A DNA stretch of 64,000 bases. Source: Eledone cirrhosa (lineage: Eukaryota; Mollusca; Cephalopoda; Octopoda; Eledonidae). The stretch is from the NCBI GenBank assembly GCA_964016885.1, contig OZ024744.1:115142802-115206801 (forward strand). The letters are read 5' to 3'. Below, piece after piece: positions 39,601 to 49,075 of the stretch. The notes beneath the pieces are model-generated. The model saw nothing but the letters and a program-made list of their open reading frames with translations. It ran no database searches and was not told the DNA's origin. Each line of letters opens with the position of its first letter. The first letter of the stretch is position 1. The translations under genes and the position numbers were made by a program.

Positions 39601-40750
39601 AGGTATGTCTGTGTTGTTAAGGTGTTCACTTCACAACATAGGTGTAGGTATGGCTGTGTTGTTAAGGTGTTCACTTCACAACATAGGTGTAGGTATGGTT
39701 GTGTTGTTAAGGTGTTCACTTCACAACATAGGTGTAGACATGGCTGTGTTGTTAAGGTGTTCACTTCACAACATAGGTGTAGGTATGTCTGTGTTGTTGA
39801 GGTGTTCACTTCACAACATAGGTGTAGGTATGGTTGTGTTGTTAAGGTGTTCACTTCACGACATAGGTGTAGACATGGCTGTGTTGTTAAAGTGTCACTT
39901 CCCAACATAGGTGTAGGTATGTCTGTGTTGTTAAGGTGTTCACTTCACAACATAGGTGTAGGTATGTCTGTGTTAAAGTGTAGCCATGGCTGTGTTGTTA
40001 AGGTGTTCACTTCACAACATAGGTGTATGTATGGCTGTGTTGTTAAGGTGTTCACTTCACAACATAGGTGTAGGTATGTCTGTGTTGTTAAGGTGTTCAC
40101 TTCACAACATAGGTGTAGGTATGGTTGTGTTGTTAAGGTGTTCACTTCACAACATAGGTGTAGACATGGCTGTGTTGTTAAGGTGTTCACTTCACAACAT
40201 AGGTGTAGGTATGTCTGTGTTGTTGAGGTGTTCACTTCACAACATAGGTGTAGACATGGCTGTGTTGTTAAGGTGTCACTTCACAACATAGGTGTAGGTA
40301 TGTCTGTGTTAAGGTGTTTACTTCACAACATAGGTGTAGGTATAGCTGTGTCGTTAAGGTGTCACTTCCCAACATAGGTGTAGGTATGGCTGTGTTGTTA
40401 AGGTGTTCACTTCACAACATAGGTGTAGGTATGGCTGTGTTGTTAAGGTGTTCACTTCACAACATAGGTGTAGGTATGGCTGTGTTTTTAAGGTGTTCAC
40501 TTCACAACATATGTGTAGGTATGGCTGTGTTGTTAAGGTGTTCACTTCACAACATAGGTGTAGGTATGGCTGTGTTGTTAAGGTGTTCACTTCACAACAT
40601 AGGTGTAGGTATGGCTGTGTTGTTAAGGTGTTCACTTCACAACATAGGTGTAGGTATGGCTGTGTTGTTAAGGTGTTCACTTCACAACATAGGTGTAGGT
40701 ATGGCTGTGTTGTTTAGGTGTCACTTCACAACATAGGTGTAGGTATGGCT
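33687..40750. repeat. Three tandem ~2.5-kb higher-order repeats
   Basis: The block beginning at 33687 recurs at 36193 (offset 2,506) and 38678 (offset 2,485). Marks include GTAAGGTTTTCAC, GTTTAGGTG, CACGACATAGG and GTGTAGCCATGG (34988, 35635, 37494 and 39980). Small indels of whole units distinguish the copies. Confidence 0.85.
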
Positions 40751-42128
40751 GTGTTGTTAAGGTGTCACTTCACAACATAGGTGTAGGTATGGCTGTGTTG
40801 TTAAGGTGTCACTTCACAACATAGGTGTAGGTATGTCTGTATTGTTAAGGTGTTCACTTCACAACATAGGTGTAGGTATGGCTGTGTTGTTAAGGTGTTC
40901 ACTTCACAACATAGGTGTAGGTATGGCTGTGTTGTTAAGGTGTTCACTTCACAACATAGGTGTAGGTATGGCTGTGTTGTTAAGGTGTTCACTTCACAAC
41001 ATAGGTGTAGGTATGGCTGTGTTGTTAAGGTGTTCACTTCACAACATATGTGTATGTATGGCTGTGTTGTTAAGGTGTTCACTTCACAACATAGGTGTAG
41101 GTATAGCTGTGTTGTTAAGGTGTCACTTCACAACATAGGTGTAGGTATGGCTGTGTTGTTAAGGTGTTCACTTCACAACATAGGTGTAGGTATGGCTGTG
41201 TTGTTAAGGTGTTCACTTCACAACATAGGTGTAGGTATGGCTGTGTTGTTAAGGTGTTCACTTCACAACATAGGTGTAGACATGGCTGTGTTGTTAAGGT
41301 GTTCACTTCACAACATAGGTGTAGACAAGGCTGTGTTGTTAAGGTGTTCACTTCACAACATAGGTGTAACTATGGCAGTGTTGTTAAGGTGTTCACTTCA
41401 CAACAAAGGTGTAGGTATGGCTGTGTTGTTAAGGTGTTCACTTCACAACATAGGTGTAACTATGGCAGTGTTGTTAAGGTGTTCACTTCACAACATAGGT
41501 GTAGGTATGGCTGTGTTGTTAAGGTGTTCACTTCACAACATAGGTGAAACTATGGCTGTGTTGTTAAGGTGTTCACTTCACAACATAGGTGTAGGTATGG
41601 CTGTGTTGTTAAGGTGTCACTTCACAACATAGGTGTAGGTATGGCTGTGTTGTTTAGGTGTTCACTTCACAACATAGGGGTAGGTATGGCTGTGTTGTTA
41701 AGGTGTTCACTTCACAACATAGGTGTAGGTATGGCTGTGTTAAGGTGTTCACTTCACAACATAGGTGTAGGTATGGCTGTGTTGTTAAGGTGTTTACTTC
41801 ACAACATAGGTGTAGACATGGCTGTGTTGTTAAGGTGTTCACTTCACAACATAGGTGTAGGTATGGCTGTGTTATTAAGGTGTTCACTTCACAACATAGG
41901 TGTAGACATGGCTGTGTTGTTAAGGAGTTCACTTCACAACATAGGTGTAGGTATGGCTGTGTTAATAAGGTGTTCACTTCACAACATAGGTGTAGGTATG
42001 GCTGTGTTGTGAAGGTGTTCACTTCACAACATAGGTGTAGGTATGGCTGTGTTGTGAAGGTGTTTACTTCACAACATAGGTGTAGGTATGGCTGTGTTGT
42101 TAAGGAGTTCACTTCACACCATGGGTGT

Positions 42129-42300
42129 AGACATTACTCTACCACCACTAGTATTTCTACATTAGTACTGTAATATATTTGGTTTGTCTTTTACTATAGC
42201 CTCATGTCAACCAATGCTTCGCCAGTGAAATTCTGAGTGAATGAAATTGTGCAGATACCATTCGGTATATATCACCATCATCACTATCATTTCCATGATG
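42129..42300 (+). mobile_element. SINE body remnant at the array's right edge
   Basis: Just past the last 45-bp unit the sequence reads TCTTTTACTATAGCCTCATG, then CAACCAATGCTTCGCCAGTG and AGTGAATGAAATTGTG. From memory this follows the body of the SINE whose head resembles the 45-bp unit (TCTACTATAGCCTC, CCAAAGCCTTGTGAGTGGAT). A SINE interrupted by expansion of its own head would give this layout. Divergence is considerable. Confidence 0.6.
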
Positions 42301-42339
42301 GTATTAGTTAACAAGATGGGTTAAACAGCCACACCATCT

Positions 42340-43180
42340 AATGTTCCATATTGGCATGGTTCCAATAGTTAGATGCCCTTTTTATAACAGCCCATTTACA
42401 GAGTGTACTGGGCGTATTTTATCATGGCACCAGCACTACCACTTTACAGAGTATATTGGGTGTATTATTTTGTGACAGCAACACTACCACTTTACAGAGT
42501 GTACTGGGTGTATTTTATCATGACACCAACACTACCACTTTACAGAGTGAACTGGGTGTATTTTATCATGACACCAACACTACCACTTTACAGAGTGTAC
42601 TGGGTGTATTTTATCATGACACCAACACTACCACTTTACAGAGTGTACTGGGTGTATTTTATCATGACACCAACACTACCACTTTACAGAGTGAACTGGG
42701 TGTATTTTATCATGACACCAACACTACCACTTTACAGAGTGAACTGGGTGTATTTTATCATGACACCAACACTACCACTTTACAGAGTGAACTGGGTGTA
42801 TTTTATCATGACACCAACACTACCACTTTACAGAGTGTACTGGGTGTATTTTATCATGACACCAACACTACCACTTTACAGAGTGTACTGGGTGTATTTT
42901 ATCATGACACCAACACTACCACTTTACAGAGTGTACTGGGTGCATTTTATCATGACACCAACACTACCACTTTACAGAGTGTACTGGGTGCATTTTATCA
43001 TGACACCAACACTACCACTTTACAGAGTGTACTGGGTGTATTTTATCATGACACCAACACTACCACTTTACAGAGTGTACTGGGTGTATTTTATCATGAC
43101 ACCAACACTACCACTTTACAGAGTGTACTGGGTGTATTTTATCATGACACCAACACTACCACTTTACATAGCGTACTGGG
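42340..43180. repeat. 48-bp minisatellite from a LINE/SINE 3' tail, ~16 copies
   Basis: The unit is ACTGGGTGTATTTTATCATG, ACACCAACACTACCACTTTA, CAGAGTGT. Its reverse complement aligns with the LINE tail at about 45965-46014 (GGTGTCACAACAAAAAGCAC, CCAGCACTCACTGTAAATGA). The leader at 42340-42400 is the adjoining part of the same tail in minus orientation (TTGGCATGGTT, TAGATGCCC). Open frames of 16-residue period across it are shadows. Confidence 0.88.
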
Positions 43181-43375
43181 TGTTTATGTGAGTGTATGTG
43201 TGAGTGTGTCTATGTGTTGAACATGTCTGTGTGTTTATGTATGTATATGAGTGTGTCTGTATGTGTATGTGTATATGTGTGTATGTATGTGTGTAAGCAT
43301 GAATATGTGTATGTGAGCATATCTATGTGAGTGTGTATGTGTGCGTATGTGTGTATGTGTGTAAAGATGTGACCG
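43181..43375. repeat. GT-rich simple sequence
   Basis: Irregular (GTGTAT)n and (GTGA)n mixture with no unique content. Confidence 0.9.
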
Positions 43376-43399
43376 GGTCTATGTAAATGTGTATGTATA

Positions 43400-46160
43400 T
43401 CTGAATGTGTATGTGATCAGGTGTCCAGGATTGCGAGGCAGTGTGTCAGAGAGAAGTGTGTCCGGAATGATAAAGGTGAGCTTGCCCTCACGCTGAGAAG
43501 AAAGATGCATAGAAGAGCCACTATGAAAGATTACTGAATGAGGAGAATGCATGGGAGAAAGGGAACCTACCCCCAAATGGACCCTATAGAGGGGCCAGCA
43601 GTACAAGTCAGCAGCAGCGTAGTAAGGCAATTAAAGATATGGAGACTGGGAAGGCAACCAGTCCATTGGGTATAGTTGCCGAGATGCTGAAGGCATCTGG
43701 GTCAGTAGGTTTCACCATAACTACACGTATTGTTAACCAGGTAAAACTAGAGGGTGTCATACCAAAAGATTGGTGCAGTAGCATCATTGTCAACTGCTAC
43801 AAGGGTAAAGGTGATGCACTAGATAGAGGAAACTTACCGATGCCTGTCTGCAAAATAAAGCAATTATTAAAGAGATAATCAGAAGAGTTCTGGAGAATGA
43901 ACTCTAACGATAATGAAGACAACTGCAAGGATATGGTCCGAACGTGGAAGAACCGGACTCCCACTGTCATCACCTCAATCTCTCTCGCCCTCCCTATCTA
44001 TCTGTGTGGTGAGCAAATGGGGTCCCACATGCTGGCCTCCCCACAGCCCCGACAGACAGAATTTAGGTGTTTCCACCTCAGAGCCTATTCCAGCTTAACA
44101 CCTATGGTGGTGAATAGGGAGGTGGTCTTAGGGCCATGGACACCAGAAGTTTCCACTGCCAAGGGCTCAACCGCAAACCTGTCGGAGAGCGACCAGTACT
44201 TGGAGAATTTGCTCCCCTCAGCCTGAAGTGCAGCCGAACCTGGGTTAGTTGCAGACTGCACCAGGTTACGGCTGGAAAAAGTGTCGCTGCAAGTAGCATC
44301 CCAGACGAGGGGTTTGCCACTGCGGAACGGGAAGATGGTCATACCATCTGGCTTTTTGCCGCCCCCTCGGTCCAGCCCCACTGACTCGAGCTGGGAGGGG
44401 AAGCCTGCAGCATCAAAGCCATGCTTTATGACCTTGTTGAGGGCAGCATGGCATGGAAGGCGGCTGGCACTGTGGCGGGAAAGCGAGTGGAGGTCGAAGA
44501 GTCACAGTGGATCCACAGCGACATTTATGTGGCTCACAGATCCAGAGGCCAAGCCTCAAGGAAACACTGATGCGCAGGCTATCGTTATCCAAGGGGAAAC
44601 TATAAAGGCATAAAGCTGATGGACCAGGTCATGAAAGTAACGGAAAGAGTTATAACACAGTTGATTAGGGGCCGGGTGAAACTAGATGAGATGCAATTTG
44701 GGTTTGTGCCAGGAAAAGGCACCACTGATGCCCTCTTCCTTGTGAGGCAGTTACAGGAAAAGTACCTAGCTAAAAGTAAGCCGCTCTACCTGGCATTCGT
44801 CGATCTCGAGAAAGCCTTCGACAGAGTCCCCTGTGCTATAATCTGGTGGGCTCTTAGAAAACTAGGAGTAGATGAATGGCTTGTGAAAGCTGTACAAGCC
44901 ATGTAGAGGGGAGCAGTCAGCAAAGTAAGGATTAGCAATGAATATAGCAAGGAATTTAGCATACAGGTCTGTGTCCACCAGGGCTCTGTTTTTAGCCCTC
45001 TCCTGTTTATTATTGTATTGCAGGCAATAACGGAAGAGTTTAAGACTGGATGCCCATGGGAACTCCTGTATGCAGATGATCTCACACTTATCGCTGAATC
45101 TATGGTGGAACTAGAGAAGAAATTCCAAACATGGAAGCGGGGACTAGAAAGAAAGGGTCTCAAAGTCAACCTGACAAAGACTAAGATCCTCGTAAGTAGA
45201 AGAGAAAACAGAACCCAGATCCCCTCAGGCAAATGGCCTTGCTCAGTATGTAGGAAAGGTGTAAGTAGAAACTCGATCCTCTGTCCTAAATGCAAATATG
45301 GGTACACAAGAGATGTAGTGGGATCTCAGGAAGCTTAACTAAGAATGTAGGCTTTACATGTAGCAACTGCACAGGAAACAAGCACCACCAAACTCTGGGA
45401 GGGCTCTGTAGAAACAGTAGACAGATTTTGCTACCTAGGTGACTGAATTAGCAGTGGAGGTGGGTGTTCTGAAAGTACAGTAACTAGGATAAGAACGGGA
45501 TGGAAGTTCAAGGAGCTACTGCCTCCGTTAACTGCAAAAGGCTTTTCCCTCAAAATGAAAGGCAGACTGTATAGTGCGTGTATACGAACAGCAATGTTAC
45601 ATAGTAGAGAGATCTGGGCGCTGTCTGTGGAAGACTTGTGTAGATTAGAAAGAAACAAAGCTTGCATGCTCCCATGGATGTATAAGCAAAGCATAAACGA
45701 TGTGATGTGTATGAAGGATGACAGCTGCATAAAAAGGTGCAGATTACTAAAAGTTGCTGGAAGCCATGGAGTGGGGAGACCCAAGAAGACCTGGGATGAG
45801 GTGATAAAAGCTGACCTTGCCCAATTGCACTTCTCAAAGGTGATGACACAGGAACGAGATCTCTTTTATTATGATATGATACAGAAGACCCAACTTCCCA
45901 TGGGCACAGGCCAAAGTTGATGCATATAGATAGTATGCTCCTACCCCACCCTTCCATGTGTAGGTGTCACAACAAAAAGCACCCAGCACTCACTGTAAAT
46001 GAGGTTGGTGTTAGGAAGGGCATCCAGCTGTAGAAACCAAACCAAAATTAGTTCTGTATGTGCAAAACATGGTCACCTGACCGGGCACTGCTCACCACAG
46101 GACAACTCGTCTAACCCATGCTAATGTGGAAAATGTACGTAAAACAGTGATGATGATGAT
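43400..46160 (+). pseudogene. LINE (APE-type family), reverse transcriptase, broken
   Basis: Plus-strand non-LTR retrotransposon remnant. Pieces in order: a pre-RT linker at about 43430-43620; RT start with VAEMLKASG and CYKGKGDALDRGN to 43835; an insertion at 43836-44597; FGFVPGKGTTDA and FVDLEKAFDRVP (RT block with the first catalytic Asp) at 44619-44906; then an in-frame TAG. After that come HQGSV-like sequence and LLYADDLTLIA with the YADD catalytic box at 45069-45080. A CxxC-CxxC zinc-knuckle-like stretch (CSVCRKGVSRNSILCPKC) lies near 45240-45295, and the ORF2 C-terminus with GRPKKTWDEVI runs to 45915. The 3' tail at 45960-46155 ends in (GAT)n, about 30 bp from the donor of exon 46186-46289. 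Stops and frameshifts make it dead. The clade is not assigned. Confidence 0.85.
43836..44597. mobile_element. Unidentified ~760-bp insertion inside the LINE
   Basis: The LINE reads continuously if this stretch is removed: GDALDRGN before it joins [13 protein letters not shown] after it. GGAAACT occurs at both borders (about 43828 and 44595), compatible with a 7-bp target duplication. The insert is GC-richer than its surroundings and has overlapping open frames of about 80-110 codons, one with LKCSRTWVSCRLHQVTAGKS. I do not recognise a transposase or a cellular gene in it. Confidence 0.7.
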
Positions 46161-46185
46161 GTATGTGAGTGAGTGTGTGACTTAC

Positions 46186-46289
46186 CTGGACATCCTGAAT
46201 AACACTGCTATATCTATCTCGGGCAATTAAATTCTCTTTATTTACAAGAGTTTGGGGAGATACAGGTTGTGGTAATGTTGACAGTGGTC
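46186..46289 (-). CDS. SYNRG: SYNRG-like gene, 104-bp exon
   Basis: Minus-strand exon with acceptor TTCTCTTTATTCCAG at 46290 and donor GTCCAG/GTAAGT at 46185. It enters in phase 1, so the G ending exon 49076-50260 completes a Gly codon, and leaves in phase 0, matching exon 10530-10680. It encodes 34 codons containing PLSTLPQPVSPQTLV and ENLIARDRYSSVIQDVQ. It forms a link between the disordered motif-rich region and the folded C-terminal domain. The family match of this piece alone is weak; phase and position carry the assignment. Its length is not a multiple of 3, so skipping it would shift the frame. The LINE tail lies about 25 bp past the donor, and a TGG array starts about 20 bp before the acceptor in transcript sense. 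Confidence 0.85.
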
Positions 46290-46304
46290 CTGGAATAAAG
46301 AGAA

Positions 46305-46925
46305 AATATAGAGTGGTGGTGGTGGTGGGGTGGTATGGTGGTGGTGGTGGTGGTGGTGGTGGTGTTGGTGGAGATGGTGGTGGTAGTGGTGGTGGTGGTA
46401 GTGGTTGTGTGTTGCGGTGGTAGCGTTTGTTTTGATGCTACTAATGGTGGTGTTGGAGAGGATGGTGGTGGTGTTAGTGTTGGTGGTGGTAGTTGTGTTG
46501 GTGATGGTGGTTGTGGGGGTGGTGGTGGTGGCGGTGTTTCTGTTGTTGCTTGTTGTGTTGATGGCGGTGGTGGTGTTGGTAGCGATGGTGGTGGTGGTGG
46601 TGGTGGTGTGTTGGTAGTGATGGTGGTGATGGTGGTGGTGTTGGTGGTGATGGTGATGGTGGTGTTGGTAGTGATGGTGGTGATGCTGTTGGTAGTGGTG
46701 GTGATGGTGGTGGTGATGGTGGTGATAGTGGTGGTGATGGTGGTGACGGTGGTGGTGGTGATGCTGGTGATGGTGATGGTGATGGTGGTGCTGGTGGTGG
46801 TGGTGCTGGTGGTGAAGCTGGTGATGATGATGTGTTGGTAGTGATGGTGATAATGGTGGTGATGGTGGTGGTTTTGATAGTGATGGTGGTGATGATGGTG
46901 GTGATGGTGGTGATGATGGTGTGTG
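46305..46925. repeat. TGG/TGA trinucleotide array
   Basis: Imperfect (GGT)n(GAT)n on the plus strand, CCA/TCA-rich in the SYNRG transcript. Poly-Val, poly-Thr and poly-His open frames across it are shadows. Confidence 0.95.
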
Positions 46926-47195
46926 TGTGATTTTCTGTTTTGGTAGTGATGCAGGTGGTGATAATATTTGTTTGTCCAAAGGCACGAAGTCCCAACCATT
47001 TTTTGAGGCATATAATAGTTTTCATCAACACCAATATGTAACTGGTATAGTTTTTATCAACCCAATATTGGACGAAAGGAGCCATTACATTAATGTTGAT
47101 TGTTCTGTCAGAATTAGTTCTGCTGTGGTGGGTGTCACATTCTGTTCTCTAAGATTTGGAGTACGGTTGAGGTAACAGACTTGAAAAAATTAAAT
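46926..47195. other. Intron sequence, probably an old repeat
   Basis: Non-coding stretch with no tandem structure. It contains AGGCACGAAGTCCCAACC-like sequence, and its minus strand gives a short open frame with no recognisable domain. I cannot classify it. Confidence 0.4.
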
Positions 47196-49018
47196 ACTGA
47201 TGTTGTTATCAGGTCAGCACTCCAGTATAGCCACAGTCCAATGACTGACACCAGTAAAACAGTACTGAGGTTGATATGGTAGACTATATCAAGGTAGTGG
47301 CCCAGTATGGCCACAGTCTAATGACTGACACCAGTAAAACAGTACTGAGGTTGATCTGGTAGACTATATCAGGTAGTACCCCAGTTCAGCCACAATCTAA
47401 TGACTGACACCAGTAAAACAGTACTGAGGTTGATATGGTAGACTATATCAAGGTAGTGCCCCAGTATGGCCACAGTCTAATGACTGACACCAGTAAAACA
47501 GTAGTGAGGTTGATATGGTAGACTATATCAAGGTAGTGCCCCAGTATGGCCACAGTCTAATGACTGACACCAATAAAACAGTACTGAGGTTGATATGGTA
47601 GTCTGTATCAAGGTAGTGCCCCAGTATGGCCACAGTCTAATGACTGACACCAGTAAAACTGTACTGAGGTTGATATGGTAGTCTGTATCAAGGTAGTGCC
47701 CCATTATGGCCACAGTCTAATGACTGACACCAGTAAAACAGTAGTGAGGTTGATATGGTAGACTATATCAAGGTAGTGCCCCAGTATGGCCACAGTCTAA
47801 TGACTGACACCAGTAAAACATTACTGAGGTTGATATGGTAGACTATATCAAAGTAGTGCCCCAGTATGGCCACAGTCTAATGACTGACACCAGTAAAACA
47901 GTACTGAGGTTGATATGGTAGACTATATCAAGGTAGTGCCCCAGTATGGCCACAGTCTAATGACTGACACCAGTAAAATAGTAGTGAGTTTGATATGGTA
48001 GACTATATCAAGGTAGTGCCCCAGTATGGCCACAGTCTAATGACTGATACATGTAAAACAGTACTGAGGTTGATATGGTAGACTATATCAAGGTAGTGCC
48101 CCAGTATGGCCACAGTCTAATGACTGACACATGTAAAACAGTACTGAGGTTGATATGGTAGACTATATCAAGGTACTGCCCCAGTATGGGCACAGTCTAA
48201 TGACTGACAACAGTAAAACAGTAGTGAGGTTGATATGGTAGACTATATCAAGGTAGTGCCCCAGTATGGCCACAGTCTAATGACTGACACCAGTAAAACA
48301 GTACTGAGGTTGATCTGGTAGACTATATCAAGGTAGAGCCCCAGTATGGCCACAGTCTAATGACTGACACCAGTAAAACAGTACAGAGGTTGATATGATA
48401 GACTATATCAAGGTAGTGCCCCATTATGGCCACAGTCTAATGACTGACACATGTAAAACAGTACTGAGGTTGATATAGTAGACTATATCAAGGTAGTGCC
48501 CCAGTATGGCCACAGTCTAATGACTGACACCAGTAAAACAGTACTGAGGTTGATATGGTATACTATAACAAGGTAGTGCCCCAGTATGGCCACAGTCTAA
48601 TGACTGACACCTGTAAAACAGTACTGAGGTTGATATGGTAGACTATATCAAGGTAGTGCCCCAGTATGGCCACAGTCTAATGACTGACACCAGTAAAACT
48701 GTACTGAGGTTGATATGGTAGTCTATATCAAGGTAGTGCCCCAGTATGGTCACAGTCTAATGACTGACACCAGTAAAACATTACTGAGGTTGATATTGTA
48801 GACTATATCAAGGTAGTGCCCCAGTATGGTCACAGTCTAATGACTGACACCAGTAAAATAGTAGTGAGGTTGATATGGTAGACTATATCAAGGTAGTGCC
48901 CCAGTATGGCCACAGTCTAATGACTGACACCAGTAAAACAGTAGTGAGGTTGATATGATAGACTATATCAAGGTAGTGCCCCAGTATGACCACAGTCTAA
49001 TGACTGACACCAGTAAAA
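47196..49018. repeat. 80-bp minisatellite from a SINE 3' tail, ~23 copies
   Basis: The unit contains AAGGTAGTGCCCCAGTATGG, CCACAGTCTAATGACTGACA, CCAGTAAAACAGTACTGAGG and TTGATATGGTAGACTATATC, repeating every 80 bp (for example 47461 and 47541). From memory the first 50 bases match the 3' tail of a common cephalopod SINE (GGTGCTCCAGCATGGCCGCA, GTCAAATGACTGAAACAAGT, AAAAGA). The array stops 57 bp from the donor of exon 49076-50260. Confidence 0.9.
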
Positions 49019-49075
49019 GCATGTAAGGACAAGCATTCAACAATATACTTTTAAAGAGATAATGTGAAAACTTAC

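Larger units (their letters stand above)
11482..42128. repeat. 30.6-kb megasatellite of a 45-bp unit, ~680 copies
   Basis: The unit runs GTGTTCACTTCACAACATAG, GTGTAGGTATGGCTGTGTTG, TTAAG (45 bp). Common variants change GGTATGGC to GGTATGTC, GGTATGGT, GGTATAGC or GACATGGC, and GTGTAGG to GGGTAGG or GTGTATG. A 44-bp variant (GTGTCACTTC, one T lost) shifts frame. Rarer units are truncated (TCTGTGTTAAGGTGTAGAC). The array fills most of the intron between exons 46186-46289 and 10530-10680. Because 45 is a multiple of 3 and the unit lacks stops in two plus frames and one minus frame, long periodic open frames (up to 597 residues at 26175-27968) arise with no sign of coding function. The unit resembles the tRNA-like head of a cephalopod SINE (ATGGCTGTGT, GTTAAG, TTCACTTC). 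A SINE body lies at the right edge. Confidence 0.97.

Noticed and set aside
11482..42128. CRISPR array
   Set aside because: Units are head-to-tail with no unique spacers, and the sequence is eukaryotic.
11482..42128. Functional centromere
   Set aside because: Higher-order structure fits, but the array is inside an apparent gene and far smaller than typical centromeres; no evidence of CENP-A.
11432..42173. Dozens of long repeat ORFs (up to 597 codons) as genes
   Set aside because: They are periodic readings of a stop-free 45-bp unit, open on both strands at once, broken by 44-bp units, and lie in an intron of the synergin-like gene.
42403..43220. 16-residue repeat ORFs as silk- or reflectin-like proteins
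   Set aside because: Two plus frames are open equally, and the unit is explained as LINE 3' tail sequence.
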